A DNA stretch of 64,000 bases from Pseudomonas sp. 10-1B (GTDB taxonomy: Bacteria; Pseudomonadota; Gammaproteobacteria; Pseudomonadales; Pseudomonadaceae): the NCBI RefSeq assembly GCF_000935045.1, contig NZ_JYKS01000036.1:1-64000 (forward strand), read 5' to 3'. The translations under genes and the position numbers were made by a program. Under the pieces are notes generated by a model. That model did not search any database and was not told where the DNA came from. It saw nothing but the letters and a program-made list of their open reading frames with translations. Positions 36,310-45,400 of this stretch are shown here, piece by piece. How positions within the stretch are numbered: position 1 is the first letter of the stretch; every line of letters begins with the position of its first letter.

Positions 36310-38436
36310 TCATGGCCTTGGCCAGGAGAAAATCGCCGGGAAGCTGCTGGCATCCGCCGCGGTCATCGGGTGAGCGACCAGAAAACCCTGCACGTACGCG
36401 CAACCATTGGCCTTGAGCCAGGCTGCCTGGGCCGGGGTTTCCACGCCCTCGGCGATCACCGTGATGCGGTAGTCGGCGCACAGCCCAATCACGCTGCGCA
36501 CCAGCGCGGCATCCACCGCCGAGTCGGGCAGGCGCGCCACCAGGTGGCGGTCGAGCTTGAGGGTATCGATCGGCAGGTCGCGCAACATGCGCAACGAGCA
36601 GTCGCCCGCGCCAAAGTCATCCAGGGCCACACGCACACCCAGTTCGCGCAAGCGGTGTATTTGTTTGACGGCCGCATCGATGTTGTCCACCAGCGAGGTT
36701 TCCGCGACCTCCACCTCCAGTTGCGCCGGGTCCAGCTGGTAAAGCTGGATGACCCGCTGCAGTTCGTCGACCAGGCTGGGCATGGCGAACTGGGCGCGAC
36801 TGAGGCTGATACCCAGCACCAGGTCCGCAGTAAAGCGTGCACACCAAGCCTGGCGCTGGGCCGCGCCCTGGCGATAGATCCAGCTGGCCAGGCGGTTGAT
36901 CAAGCGTGCTTCTTCGAGCAAGGGGATGAACAGCCCCGGCGGCACATCGCCGACGCTGGGGTGCTGCCAGCGCAGCAAGGCCTCGAAACCACGCAGGTGG
37001 CCGTCGTCGAAGCCCACCTGTGGCTGGTACACCAGGGTGAAATCCTGCTGCTCGATAGCCGCCCGTACGCTGTCTTCGAGCATCAGTCGCGAACGCGCCC
37101 GGCCGTTGAGCTCCTGGTCGTAGAAGCGGTACTGCTGGCGCCCGGCCTGCTTGGCCGCATACATCGCCGCATCGGCCGCGCGCAGCAGGCCTTCCACATT
37201 GGCCCCGCAGTCCGGGTAGGTGGCAATGCCGATGCTGACCCCCAGGCACATATCGAGCCCTTCCACCTGGTGGCTGATCGCAACACGCTCAAGCAGTTTC
37301 TCGGCATGGCGCCCGGCCTGCTCGGGATAAGGCAAGCTGTCGAACAGCGCGATGAATTCATCACCGCCCATCCGCGCCAGCAAGGCCTCGCCGCCCAGGC
37401 AATCCTTGAGCTGCTCGGCCACCCAGCGCAGCACACGGTCACCGGTTTCGTGGCCCAGCGAGTCGTTGATGCGCTTGAAGCCGTCCAGGTCCATGTACAT
37501 CAGCGCCTGCGCCTTGTCCGAGCGCTCGTTGCGCAGCAATGCACCTTCGGCAGCCTGATAGAAACCACGACGATTGAGCAGGCCGGTGAGCGGGTCGGTC
37601 ACGGCCTGGTATTCAAGCTGCTGGTGCAGGTTGCGCACCACCGACATGTCCAGCACGGTCACCACCATGGCCTGCTGCTCGAGCGGCAGCGGCGCACAGG
37701 ACAACGCCACCGGCACCAGCTCGCCGCCGAAGGTACGCAGTTGGGCATCATGCACGCGGAAGATCCGCCGCCCCAGATAGGCCTGGTAGAAGTCCGATTC
37801 GTGCCACAAGCGGGTACTGTCCAGTTGCACCAGGTCGAGCAGGTGGGCGCCCTGCAACTGCTGCACCGGCGCCGACAGCAAGCGGGAAATGGCCGGGTTG
37901 GCAAAACTGATGATGCCTTGGGCATCCACCACCAGGATACCCTCGGCGGCGTTCTCCAGGATCGACGCATTGAACGCCCTGGCCGTTTCCAGCTCGCGCG
38001 TCAGGCGCTGCAGCATGCGCCGATTGCGCTGCTGGTCGAGCAGGGCCTGGACCTTGGGCTTGAGGATTTGCGGGTCGAACGGCTTGAACATGTAGTCCAC
38101 GGCGCCACTGGCGTAGCCTTTGAGCACGGCCGCTGCGGACTGTTCGTTGGCGGTGAGGAAAATGATCGGGGTCAGCCGGGTGCGCTGGCTGCCACGTATC
38201 AGCCGGGCGACTTCGAAGCCATCCATTTCCGGCATCTGTACATCCAGCAAGACCAGGTCGACATCGTGTTCGAGCAACGCGCTCAAGGCTTCCCTCCCCG
38301 AGCTTGCCGTCAACACTTGCCAATCCGGGCGGGCCAACAACGCCCGCATGCTGATGAGGTTCTCGGGGTAATCGTCTACCACCAGCAGAACCGACTTGCC
38401 ATCCAGTGCCTGAGGTTGAGGGGGAGCGCCATCCAT
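36310..38436 (-). CDS. cfcR: REC-PAS-GGDEF-EAL response regulator CfcR
   Basis: This 708-aa protein has a receiver domain (about 14-130; VVDDYPEN and phosphoacceptor in LLDVQMPEMDG), a PAS domain (about 150-270), a GGDEF domain with intact MGGDEF, and an EAL domain. Domain order, position between fda and small genes, and length match P. putida CfcR (PP_4959), a stationary-phase response regulator with diguanylate cyclase activity that promotes biofilm. The RxxD inhibitory site is missing before GGDEF (CLGGEALLARM instead). In the EAL domain, E of FEALLRW, AETSL, DDFGAG and AEGVET are present, but the Asn expected in VNLS reads as Ser (GISLS). This suggests a weakened phosphodiesterase. Confidence 0.9.
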   Translation of the reverse strand: MDGAPPQPQALDGKSVLLVVDDYPENLISMRALLARPDWQVLTASSGREALSALLEHDVDLVLLDVQMPEMDGFEVARLIRGSQRTRLTPIIFLTANEQSAAAVLKGYASGAVDYMFKPFDPQILKPKVQALLDQQRNRRMLQRLTRELETARAFNASILENAAEGILVVDAQGIISFANPAISRLLSAPVQQLQGAHLLDLVQLDSTRLWHESDFYQAYLGRRIFRVHDAQLRTFGGELVPVALSCAPLPLEQQAMVVTVLDMSVVRNLHQQLEYQAVTDPLTGLLNRRGFYQAAEGALLRNERSDKAQALMYMDLDGFKRINDSLGHETGDRVLRWVAEQLKDCLGGEALLARMGGDEFIALFDSLPYPEQAGRHAEKLLERVAISHQVEGLDMCLGVSIGIATYPDCGANVEGLLRAADAAMYAAKQAGRQQYRFYDQELNGRARSRLMLEDSVRAAIEQQDFTLVYQPQVGFDDGHLRGFEALLRWQHPSVGDVPPGLFIPLLEEARLINRLASWIYRQGAAQRQAWCARFTADLVLGISLSRAQFAMPSLVDELQRVIQLYQLDPAQLEVEVAETSLVDNIDAAVKQIHRLRELGVRVALDDFGAGDCSLRMLRDLPIDTLKLDRHLVARLPDSAVDAALVRSVIGLCADYRITVIAEGVETPAQAAWLKANGCAYVQGFLVAHPMTAADASSFPAIFSWPRP

Positions 38437-38580
38437 GCTGCTTCTCTGTTATGTGACCGACTTCAAGATACGGTTGGATCCATTAGTACTCTAGACCTGA
38501 GCGGATAACGCGCAATGAAATCAGAACGCTATCAGTGCTTCAACTGTACGTTAGCCGACTAACGGTCGGGCATGGAGAAA
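38429..38580 (-). promoter_or_regulatory. cfcR leader with two ATGGAT (ANGGA) motifs
   Basis: On the cfcR strand ATGGATCC lies 40 bp upstream of the start (38483-38476) and ATGGATGG spans the start codon (38436-38429). A(N)GGA is the RsmA/CsrA-family target, and P. putida cfcR is known to be repressed by Rsm proteins. The first copy lies beside a small palindrome (GGATCC). A stationary-phase promoter is expected upstream but I cannot place it reliably. Confidence 0.5.
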
Positions 38581-38587
38581 TTATGTG

Positions 38588-38692
38588 CAGGTCTCTTCGC
38601 GGGTAAACCCCACAGGTACTGCGCAATCTGGAGACTTTGTAAATTGCCTGTGGGAGCGGGCATGCCCGCGAAGAGGCCTGCACAGATGCAAG
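38588..38692. repeat. REP pair with one truncated arm
   Basis: The left arm (CTCTTCGCGGGTAAACCCCA) lacks the GCTC segment; the right arm, CTGTGGGAGCGGGCATGCCC, is complete. The pair can no longer form a full-length cruciform. Confidence 0.85.
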
Positions 38693-38710
38693 TGGCTAAC
38701 ACCCATACAT

Positions 38711-38737
38711 AAAAAAACCCGCATTTCTGCGGGTTTT
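38711..38737 (-). terminator. Rho-independent terminator of fda
   Basis: On the minus strand AAAACCCGC and GCGGGTTTT pair around a 6-nt loop and end in seven T residues, 17 bp after the fda stop. Confidence 0.93.
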
Positions 38738-38754
38738 CTGTTGTTGCCAGTGGA

Positions 38755-39819
38755 TCAGTTGACCTTGGCGGCCAGCTCACCTTTCAGGTAGCGCTGGTAC
38801 ATGCCTTCCAGGGAGATCGGCTTGATCTTCGAGGCATTGCCGGCAGTGCCGAAGGCTTCGTAACGGGCGATGCACACATCACGCATGGCCTTGACCGTTT
38901 CGCCGAAGAACTTGCGCGGGTCGAACTCGCTCGGCTTCTCCGCCATCAGGCGGCGCATGGCACCAGTGGAGGCCAGACGCAGGTCGGTGTCGATGTTGAC
39001 CTTGCGCACGCCGTGCTTGATACCTTCGACGATCTCTTCGACCGGTACGCCGTAGGTCTCTTTGATGTCGCCGCCGTACTGGTTGATGATCGCCAGCCAC
39101 TCTTGCGGTACCGAAGACGAACCGTGCATCACCAGGTGGGTGTTGGGGATGCGCTTGTGGATTTCCTTGATGCGGTCGATGGCCAGCACGTCGCCGGTAG
39201 GCGGCTTGGTGAACTTGTAGGCACCGTGGCTGGTACCGATGGCGATCGCCAGGGCGTCGACCTGGGTCTTCTTGACGAAGTCGGCGGCTTCTTCCGGGTC
39301 AGTCAGCATCTGGCTGTGGTCCAGCACGCCTTCGGCGCCGATGCCGTCTTCTTCACCGGCCATACCGGTTTCCAGCGAACCCAGGCAGCCCAGTTCGCCT
39401 TCTACCGAAACGCCGCAGGCGTGCGCCATGGCAACGGTCTGCTGGGTAACGCGGACGTTGTACTCGTAGTCGGTCGGGGTCTTGCCGTCTTCACCCAGCG
39501 AGCCGTCCATCATCACCGAGCTGAAGCCCAGCTGGATCGAGCGCTGGCAGACGTCAGGGCTGGTGCCGTGGTCCTGGTGCATGCACACCGGGATGTGCGG
39601 GAACTCTTCGATGGCAGCCAGGATCAGGTGGCGCAGGAACGGCGCGCCAGCGTACTTGCGGGCACCGGCCGAAGCCTGGACGATCACCGGGGAGTCGGTC
39701 TTGTCGGCCGCTTCCATGATGGCGCGCATCTGCTCGAGGTTGTTGACGTTGAAAGCTGGTACGCCGTAACCGAACTCGGCGGCGTGGTCCAGCATCTGGC
39801 GCATGCTAATGAGTGCCAT
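38755..39819 (-). CDS. fda: Class II fructose-bisphosphate aldolase
   Basis: This zinc-dependent enzyme cleaves or condenses fructose 1,6-bisphosphate with DHAP and glyceraldehyde 3-phosphate. In pseudomonads lacking phosphofructokinase it serves gluconeogenesis. The 354-aa product is of the Calvin-Benson-type class II length, with VPAFNVNNLEQ, CMHQDHGTSPD (zinc ligand His) and VMHGSSSVPQEW. The ATG at 39819 follows GGGAGAG. It lies downstream of pgk, epd and tktA in the same orientation. Confidence 0.96.
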   Translation of the reverse strand: MALISMRQMLDHAAEFGYGVPAFNVNNLEQMRAIMEAADKTDSPVIVQASAGARKYAGAPFLRHLILAAIEEFPHIPVCMHQDHGTSPDVCQRSIQLGFSSVMMDGSLGEDGKTPTDYEYNVRVTQQTVAMAHACGVSVEGELGCLGSLETGMAGEEDGIGAEGVLDHSQMLTDPEEAADFVKKTQVDALAIAIGTSHGAYKFTKPPTGDVLAIDRIKEIHKRIPNTHLVMHGSSSVPQEWLAIINQYGGDIKETYGVPVEEIVEGIKHGVRKVNIDTDLRLASTGAMRRLMAEKPSEFDPRKFFGETVKAMRDVCIARYEAFGTAGNASKIKPISLEGMYQRYLKGELAAKVN

Positions 39820-39919
39820 TGTGTATCTCTCTCCCGACAAGCGTCGTTTGTTTCGTGCAAGCCTGCCGCAGGGGCGGTTGCTGTTCAAGTAGTGTGGGCC
39901 ACCCTCGCGGCCCGGCCAG

Positions 39920-40249
39920 TCACGGTGCCTTGCAGCCCCGCCCAATCAGATCGTTGGTCGCCACCCAGTACACCAGGCCTTCTTCGCCCTTGGTATGGAA
40001 GGCCAGCATGCCATCGCTGTACAGCACGCCGGACGCACCCGGCTCGGCCTTGAGCCGGTAGACCTGGTCACCGCCGCCAAGGCGCACGTCGACCTGGTCG
40101 CGTTGCGCATCGGCGAAGCGCCACAGCACCTCGGCCTGCGTGTCGCAGACCCAACGGGTCCAGTTGTCTGCCGGGGCGGGTTGCGCCGGCTGCAGCAGTG
40201 AGCATCCTGCCAATGTCGCCAGGGCCGTCACGGCCAAAAGCGCTTTCAT
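39920..40249 (-). CDS. MliC-family lipoprotein
   Basis: This 109-aa product has a lipoprotein signal (LAGCS, Cys at 16) and a MliC-like domain: WVCDTQAEVLWRF, then GVLYSDGMLAFHTKGEEGLVYW and a final Cys in GRGC. MliC proteins are membrane-anchored inhibitors of C-type lysozyme; the YSDG...KG signature is typical, and two cysteines outside the lipobox could form the family disulfide. The gene lies 100 bp upstream of fda on the same strand. Confidence 0.8.
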   Translation of the reverse strand: MKALLAVTALATLAGCSLLQPAQPAPADNWTRWVCDTQAEVLWRFADAQRDQVDVRLGGGDQVYRLKAEPGASGVLYSDGMLAFHTKGEEGLVYWVATNDLIGRGCKAP

Positions 40250-40265
40250 TCAGTTTCCTCGATTT

Positions 40266-40418
40266 GGGGCTGCTTTGCAGCCCATCGCCGCGGTTCGTCG
40301 CCACGACAAGCCGGCTCCCACAGGGACCGCATACATCTCAAAGCTTGCGCTGTACCTGTGGGAGCTGGCTTGTCGTGGCGACGAACCGCGGCGATGGGCC
40401 GCACAGCGGCCCCTTTTT
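40266..40418. repeat. Extended REP pair with very long arms
   Basis: Between GGGGCTGC and GGGCCGC-type hairpins, the arms GCCGCGGTTCGTCGCCACGA and TCGTGGCGACGAACCGCGGC extend the usual REP core outward by about 18 bp. The left core reads CCGGCTCCC and the right GGGAGCTGG. A CCCCTTTTT tract ends the block at 40417. Confidence 0.9.
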
Positions 40419-40457
40419 CAAGACCACAAATCAACCTTCAGGTTGCCTATTACCCGA

Positions 40458-40676
40458 TCAAGGGCAACCCGGCGCCTTGCGCTGGTGGTCTTCGTCGTAC
40501 TTTTCCAGGCCCTCCGGGCCCACGCGCTTGCTGATGACCGGCACGGTCTCGGCCTGCCACTCCGACTGATAGCAACCGCCCTTGGGCGGCTGCCCCGGCT
40601 CGGCATCCGAGGCCGGGCTGCCGGCGCAAGCGCTCAGCAGGCCAGCCATGATCATCACAGGCAATTGCTTGACCAT
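40458..40676 (-). CDS. Small conserved lipoprotein
   Basis: This 72-aa protein carries a lipoprotein signal (MVKQLPVMIMAGLLSACAGS, Cys at 17) and a short polar mature part with two more cysteines (GGCYQSEW and APGCP). I do not know its function. The ATG at 40676 follows GGGAG. It sits 32 bp downstream of pgk on the same strand, and the same two-lipoprotein arrangement between pgk and fda is found in other pseudomonads. Confidence 0.75.
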   Translation of the reverse strand: MVKQLPVMIMAGLLSACAGSPASDAEPGQPPKGGCYQSEWQAETVPVISKRVGPEGLEKYDEDHQRKAPGCP

Positions 40677-40708
40677 CAGGCCACTCCCTTTGCCAAGCGC
40701 CGACGTCA

Positions 40709-41872
40709 TCAGGCCTTGGCCCGCTCTTCCAGGATTGCCACGGCTGGCAGGACCTTGCCCTCGACGAACTCGAGGAAAGCGCCGCCACCGGTAGAAATGT
40801 AGGAGATATCCTTGCTGACGCCATACTTGTCGATGGCCGCCAGGGTGTCACCACCACCGGCAATGGAGAATGCAGCGCTGTCGGCGATGGCCTTGGCCAG
40901 CACCTTGGTGCCGTTGCCGAACTGGTCGAACTCGAACACGCCAACCGGACCGTTCCACAGGATGGTCTGCGACGACTTCAGCAGCTCGGCGAAGTTGGCT
41001 GCGGTTTGCGGGCCGATGTCCAGGATCATGTCGTCAGCGGCGACGTCGGCGATGGCCTTGACGGTAGCTTCGGCGCTCTCGGCGAATTCCTTGGCAACCA
41101 CCACGTCGACGGGCAGTGGCACGCTGACCTTGGCGGCGATGGCCTTGGCGGTGTCGACCAGGTCAGGCTCGTACAGCGACTTGCCCACCGGGTGACCGGC
41201 GGCGGCCAGGAAGGTGTTGGCAATGCCGCCACCGACGATCAGTTGGTCGCAGACTGCGCTCAGGCTGTTCAGCACGTCCAGCTTGGTGGAAACCTTGGAG
41301 CCGGCAACGATGGCGGCCATCGGCTTGGCCGGGGCCTTCAGGGCCTTGCCCAGGGCATCCAGCTCGGCGGCCAGCAGCGGGCCGGCAGCGGCGACCTTGG
41401 CGAACTTGGCGACACCATGGGTCGAACCTTCGGCGCGGTGGGCGGTACCGAAAGCGTCCATGACGAACACGTCGCACAGGGCAGCATACTTCTGCGCCAG
41501 CTCGTCGGCGTTCTTTTTCTCGCCCTTGTTGAAGCGCACGTTCTCGAACAGCACCAGCTCACCGGCCTTGACCTCGACACCGTCCAGGTAGTCGGCGACC
41601 AGCGGCACATCGCGGCCCAGGGCCTTGCTCAGGTAGTCGGCGACCGGCTTGAGGCTGTTCTCGGCAGAGAATTCGCCTTCGGTCGGGCGGCCCAGGTGCG
41701 AGCAGACCATTAGCGCCGCGCCCTTCTCCAGGGCCAGCTTGATGGTCGGCAGCGCTGCCAGGATACGCGCGTCGCTGGCTACCACACCGTCCTTCACAGG
41801 TACGTTGAGGTCTTCGCGGATCAGTACGCGCTTACCTTGCAGGTCGAGGTCGGTCATCTTCAACACGGTCAT
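40709..41872 (-). CDS. pgk: Phosphoglycerate kinase
   Basis: Pgk interconverts 1,3-bisphosphoglycerate/ADP and 3-phosphoglycerate/ATP in the cytosol. The 387-aa product shows GKRVLIREDLNVPVKDG at the N-terminus (family RxDxNVP), MVCSHLGRPTEGEF, VMDAFGTAHRAEGSTHG, and C-terminal IAGGGDTLAAIDKYG at the nucleotide site. Length is normal. It is 12 bp downstream of epd, same strand. Confidence 0.97.
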   Translation of the reverse strand: MTVLKMTDLDLQGKRVLIREDLNVPVKDGVVASDARILAALPTIKLALEKGAALMVCSHLGRPTEGEFSAENSLKPVADYLSKALGRDVPLVADYLDGVEVKAGELVLFENVRFNKGEKKNADELAQKYAALCDVFVMDAFGTAHRAEGSTHGVAKFAKVAAAGPLLAAELDALGKALKAPAKPMAAIVAGSKVSTKLDVLNSLSAVCDQLIVGGGIANTFLAAAGHPVGKSLYEPDLVDTAKAIAAKVSVPLPVDVVVAKEFAESAEATVKAIADVAADDMILDIGPQTAANFAELLKSSQTILWNGPVGVFEFDQFGNGTKVLAKAIADSAAFSIAGGGDTLAAIDKYGVSKDISYISTGGGAFLEFVEGKVLPAVAILEERAKA

Positions 41873-41884
41873 GAATGCAGTCCT

Positions 41885-42946
41885 TCAGGGCTGTTTGTTG
41901 CGGGTTGGGTGAACGACGTGCAGATAGTGTTCGGCAACGTCGAGCATACGGTTGGCAAACCCCCATTCGTTGTCGAACCAGGCCAGCAGGTTCACCAGGC
42001 GGGGGCCGGAAACACGGGTCTGGCTGGCATCGACGATCGCCGAATGCGGGTCATGGTTGAAATCACAGCTGGCATGCGGCAGCTCGGTGTAGGCCAGCAA
42101 GCCTTTCAGCGGGCCTTCCAGCGCCGCCTCGCGCAGCACCTGGTTGACTTCGGCCGCACTGGTGTCGCGGGCGGTCTGCAGGGTGATATCCAGGCACGAG
42201 ACGTTGACGGTCGGTACGCGTACCGCTTTGGCCTGGATTCGCCCGGCAAGTTCCGGCAACAGGCGTTCGATGCCACGCGCCAGACCAGTGGACACCGGGA
42301 TCACCGACTGGAAGGCCGAGCGCGTGCGGCGCAGGTCTTCGTGGTGGTAGGCGTCGATCACCGGCTGGTCGTTCATCGCCGAGTGGATGGTGGTGATCTG
42401 CACGTACTCGATGCCGAACGCCTGGTCCAGCACACGCAGCAGCGGCACGCCGCAGTTGGTAGTGCACGAGGCGTTGGACACCAGGCGCTCGCTGCCAGTC
42501 AGGCAGGCCTGGTTGACGCCATAGACCACCGTGGCATCGACGTCGGCCTCGCTGGCCATCGGCTGCGAGAACAGCACCCGCGGCGCACCGGCGTCGAGGA
42601 AGCGCTGGCCATCGGCACGGGTGTGGTAGGCGCCGGAGCACTCCAGCACCAGGTCGATGTCCAGGGCAGCCCAGTCGATGCCTTCGGGGGTGGCACTGCG
42701 CATCACCTTCACGCAGTCGCCATTGATATGCAGACAGTCGCCGTCGACCTTCACCTCGCCAGGGAAACGCCCGTGGGTGGAGTCGAAACGTGTCAGGTAT
42801 TCCAGGCTGGCCTGGTCGGCCAGGTCGTTCAACGCGACGATCTCGAAACCGGCCTTTGCCCCCCGCTCGAACAGCGCGCGCAGGACACAGCGGCCGATAC
42901 GGCCATAACCGTTGAGTGCAACTTTGTAGGGACGCAGGTGGGGCAT
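41885..42946 (-). CDS. epd: D-erythrose-4-phosphate dehydrogenase
   Basis: Epd oxidises erythrose 4-phosphate to 4-phosphoerythronate for pyridoxal phosphate synthesis. It belongs to the GAPDH family: NGYGRIGRCVLRALFE at the N-terminus and the catalytic Cys in SNASCTTNC. Length is 353 aa. The position between tktA, which makes erythrose 4-phosphate, and pgk is the standard epd context and favours Epd over a glycolytic GAPDH. The ATG at 42946 is chosen because it gives MPHLRPYKVALNGYGRIG. Confidence 0.92.
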   Translation of the reverse strand: MPHLRPYKVALNGYGRIGRCVLRALFERGAKAGFEIVALNDLADQASLEYLTRFDSTHGRFPGEVKVDGDCLHINGDCVKVMRSATPEGIDWAALDIDLVLECSGAYHTRADGQRFLDAGAPRVLFSQPMASEADVDATVVYGVNQACLTGSERLVSNASCTTNCGVPLLRVLDQAFGIEYVQITTIHSAMNDQPVIDAYHHEDLRRTRSAFQSVIPVSTGLARGIERLLPELAGRIQAKAVRVPTVNVSCLDITLQTARDTSAAEVNQVLREAALEGPLKGLLAYTELPHASCDFNHDPHSAIVDASQTRVSGPRLVNLLAWFDNEWGFANRMLDVAEHYLHVVHPTRNKQP

Positions 42947-42975
42947 TCGTTGGCTCGCTAACGCATGATGGCTGT

Positions 42976-43078
42976 TGGGGCCGCGTTGCGGCCCATCGCG
43001 ACGCAAGGCCGCTCCCACAACGACCGCATGCGCAGTACCTTGTGGGAGCGGCCTTGTGTCGCGAAACGAGGGCGAAGC
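42976..43078. repeat. REP pair between epd and tktA
   Basis: CGCGACGCAAGGCCGCTCCC and GGGAGCGGCCTTGTGTCGCG face each other, preceded by a GGGGCCGC/GCGGCCC hairpin. Confidence 0.88.
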
Positions 43079-43096
43079 CCTCGCCTTACGCCTATA

Positions 43097-45094
43097 TCAA
43101 TCTTCCAGCAGCTCTTCGGCAGTACCCAGGATGTTCTCCAGGGTGAAGCCGAACTCTTCGAACAGCGCGGCGGCCGGGGCCGACTCACCATAGGTGGTCA
43201 TGCCGATGATACGACCTTCCAGGCCGACGTACTTGTACCAGAAGTCGGCATGAGCGGCCTCGATGGCGATGCGCGCACCCACTTCCAGCGGCAGCACGGA
43301 CTGCTTGTAGGCAGCGTCCTGGGCGTCGAACACGCTGGTGCACGGCATCGACACCACACGCACCTTGCGGCCTTGCTCGGTCAGCTTGGCGTGCGCCTGA
43401 ACCGCCAGGCCCACTTCCGAACCGGTGGCGATCAGGATCAGCTCAGGCTCGCCGGCGCAGTCCTTGAGCACGTAGCCACCGCGGCTGATGTCGGCGATCT
43501 GCTGGGCGTCGCGCTCCTGGTGCTGCAGGTTCTGGCGCGAGAAGATCAGCGCCGAAGGGCCGTCCTTGCGCTCCAGGGCGTTTTTCCAGGACACGGCGGA
43601 TTCCACCGCGTCGGCCGGGCGCCAAGTGTCCAGGTTCGGCGTGCTGCGCAGGCTGGTCAGCTGCTCGATCGGCTGGTGAGTCGGGCCGTCTTCGCCCAGG
43701 CCGATGGAGTCGTGGGTGTAGACGTGGATCACACGCTGCTTCATCAGCGCCGACATGCGCACGGCGTTGCGGGCGTATTCCATGAACATCAGGAAGGTCG
43801 CGCCGTAAGGTACCAGGCCACCGTGCAGGGCAACGCCGTTCATGATGGCGGTCATGCCGAACTCGCGCACGCCGTAGAACACATAGTTGCCGCTGGCGTC
43901 ATTGGCCTCGACACCCTTGCAGCCCTTCCACAGGGTCAGGTTGGAGCCGGCCAGGTCAGCCGAACCGCCGAGGAACTCGGGCAGCAGCGGGCCGAAGGCA
44001 TTCAGGGCGTTCTGGCTGGCCTTGCGGCTGGCGATGGTTTCGCCCTTGGCGGCCACTTCGTTGATATAGGCCTGGGCTTTTTCGCTGAAGTCGGCCGGCA
44101 GCTCGCCGCTGTCACGGCGCTTGAACTCGGCAGCCAGCTCTGGGTAGGCCTTGGCGTAGGCATCGAAGCGCTGGTTCCAGTCGGCTTCGGCCTTGGCACC
44201 GGCGGCCTTGGCATCCCACTCGGCGTAGATTTCGGCCGGGACTTCGAACGGGCCGTGGTTCCAGTTCAGTTCCTTGCGGGCCAGGGCGATTTCGTCGTTG
44301 CCCAGCGGTGCGCCGTGGCAGTCTTCCTTGCCCTGCTTGTTCGGCGAGCCGAAACCGATGATGGTCTTGCAGCAGATCAGGGTCGGGCGGTCGCTCTTGC
44401 GCGCCGTCTCGATGGCCATCTTGATTTCTTCGGCATCGTGGCCGTCGACGTTGCGGATAACCTGCCAGTTGTAGGCTTCGAAGCGCGCTGGGGTATTGTC
44501 GGTGAACCAGCCGTGCACTTCGCCATCGATGGAAATGCCGTTGTCGTCGTAGAAGGCGATCAGCTTGTTCAGGCCCAGAGTGCCGGCCAGCGAGGCGACT
44601 TCGTGGGAGATACCTTCCATCATGCAGCCGTCGCCGAGGAACACATAGGTGTTGTGGTCGACGATGTTGTGGCCGTCACGGTTGAACTGGGCGGCCAGGA
44701 CTTTTTCCGCCAGGGCGAAGCCCACGGCGTTGGCCAGGCCCTGGCCGAGCGGGCCGGTGGTGGTTTCCACGCCTGGGGTGTAGCCGTATTCCGGGTGGCC
44801 CGGGGTGCGGCTGTGCAGCTGACGGAAGGCCTTGAGGTCGTCGATCGACAGGTCGTAGCCGGTCAGGTGCAGCAGCGAGTAGATCAGCATCGAACCGTGG
44901 CCGTTGGACAGCACGAAACGGTCACGGTCGGCAAAATTCGGGTTGCTCGGGTTGTGCTTGAGGTAGTCACGCCACAGTACCTCGGCGATATCCGCCATGC
45001 CCATTGGGGCACCTGGGTGGCCGCTGTTGGCCTTTTGCACGGCATCCATGCTGAGGGCGCGAATGGCGTTGGCACGTTCACGACGGCTGGGCAT
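43097..45094 (-). CDS. tktA: Transketolase
   Basis: Transketolase moves two-carbon units between pentose-phosphate sugars with thiamine diphosphate. The 665-aa product has ANSGHPGAPMGMADI at the N-terminus, the ThDP motif GDGCMMEGISHE, and the pyrimidine/transketolase domain with TFLMFMEYARNAVRMSAL and DSIGLGEDGPTHQP. It is complete and of standard length. It is divergent from the regulator gene at 45439. Confidence 0.97.
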   Translation of the reverse strand: MPSRRERANAIRALSMDAVQKANSGHPGAPMGMADIAEVLWRDYLKHNPSNPNFADRDRFVLSNGHGSMLIYSLLHLTGYDLSIDDLKAFRQLHSRTPGHPEYGYTPGVETTTGPLGQGLANAVGFALAEKVLAAQFNRDGHNIVDHNTYVFLGDGCMMEGISHEVASLAGTLGLNKLIAFYDDNGISIDGEVHGWFTDNTPARFEAYNWQVIRNVDGHDAEEIKMAIETARKSDRPTLICCKTIIGFGSPNKQGKEDCHGAPLGNDEIALARKELNWNHGPFEVPAEIYAEWDAKAAGAKAEADWNQRFDAYAKAYPELAAEFKRRDSGELPADFSEKAQAYINEVAAKGETIASRKASQNALNAFGPLLPEFLGGSADLAGSNLTLWKGCKGVEANDASGNYVFYGVREFGMTAIMNGVALHGGLVPYGATFLMFMEYARNAVRMSALMKQRVIHVYTHDSIGLGEDGPTHQPIEQLTSLRSTPNLDTWRPADAVESAVSWKNALERKDGPSALIFSRQNLQHQERDAQQIADISRGGYVLKDCAGEPELILIATGSEVGLAVQAHAKLTEQGRKVRVVSMPCTSVFDAQDAAYKQSVLPLEVGARIAIEAAHADFWYKYVGLEGRIIGMTTYGESAPAAALFEEFGFTLENILGTAEELLED

Positions 45095-45250
45095 CGCTGG
45101 TCTCCTGGGGGGCTTGAATAGGTGGTGTCACGAAAAAGGCGGCCATTTTCGCCCACTGGGGGGGGTTGGGGCAATGACGGATGGTGGCAGTCGGGGGATT
45201 TTCCTCTGATTGGCACTCATTTCGGGTAAAAATCCGGAGAACGGTGCTGG

Positions 45251-45343
45251 CTTCTTCGCGGGCACGCCCGCTCCCACAGGTACTGCATCGTCCTTGAGAG
45301 CGGTGTGCTACCTGTGGGAGCGGGCATGCCCGCGAAGAGGCCC
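45251..45343. repeat. REP pair upstream of the ArsR-type regulator
   Basis: CTTCTTCGCGGGCACGCCCG and CGGGCATGCCCGCGAAGAGG arms around a spacer of about 40 bp. Confidence 0.88.
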
Positions 45344-45372
45344 TCGAAGGCTCCCTCATGCTCCACCCATCA

Positions 45373-45400
45373 GCCAATATCAAAACTTTTTGATATTGGC
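45373..45400. promoter_or_regulatory. Perfect 13-bp palindromic operator candidate
   Basis: GCCAATATCAAAA and TTTTGATATTGGC pair exactly around a 2-nt spacer CT, 38 bp before the regulator start. The size and symmetry fit a dimeric ArsR-family repressor. TTGCTA at 45402 and TAGACT at 45425 with 17 bp between could form the promoter just beyond it, although that would leave a very short leader. Confidence 0.72.
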
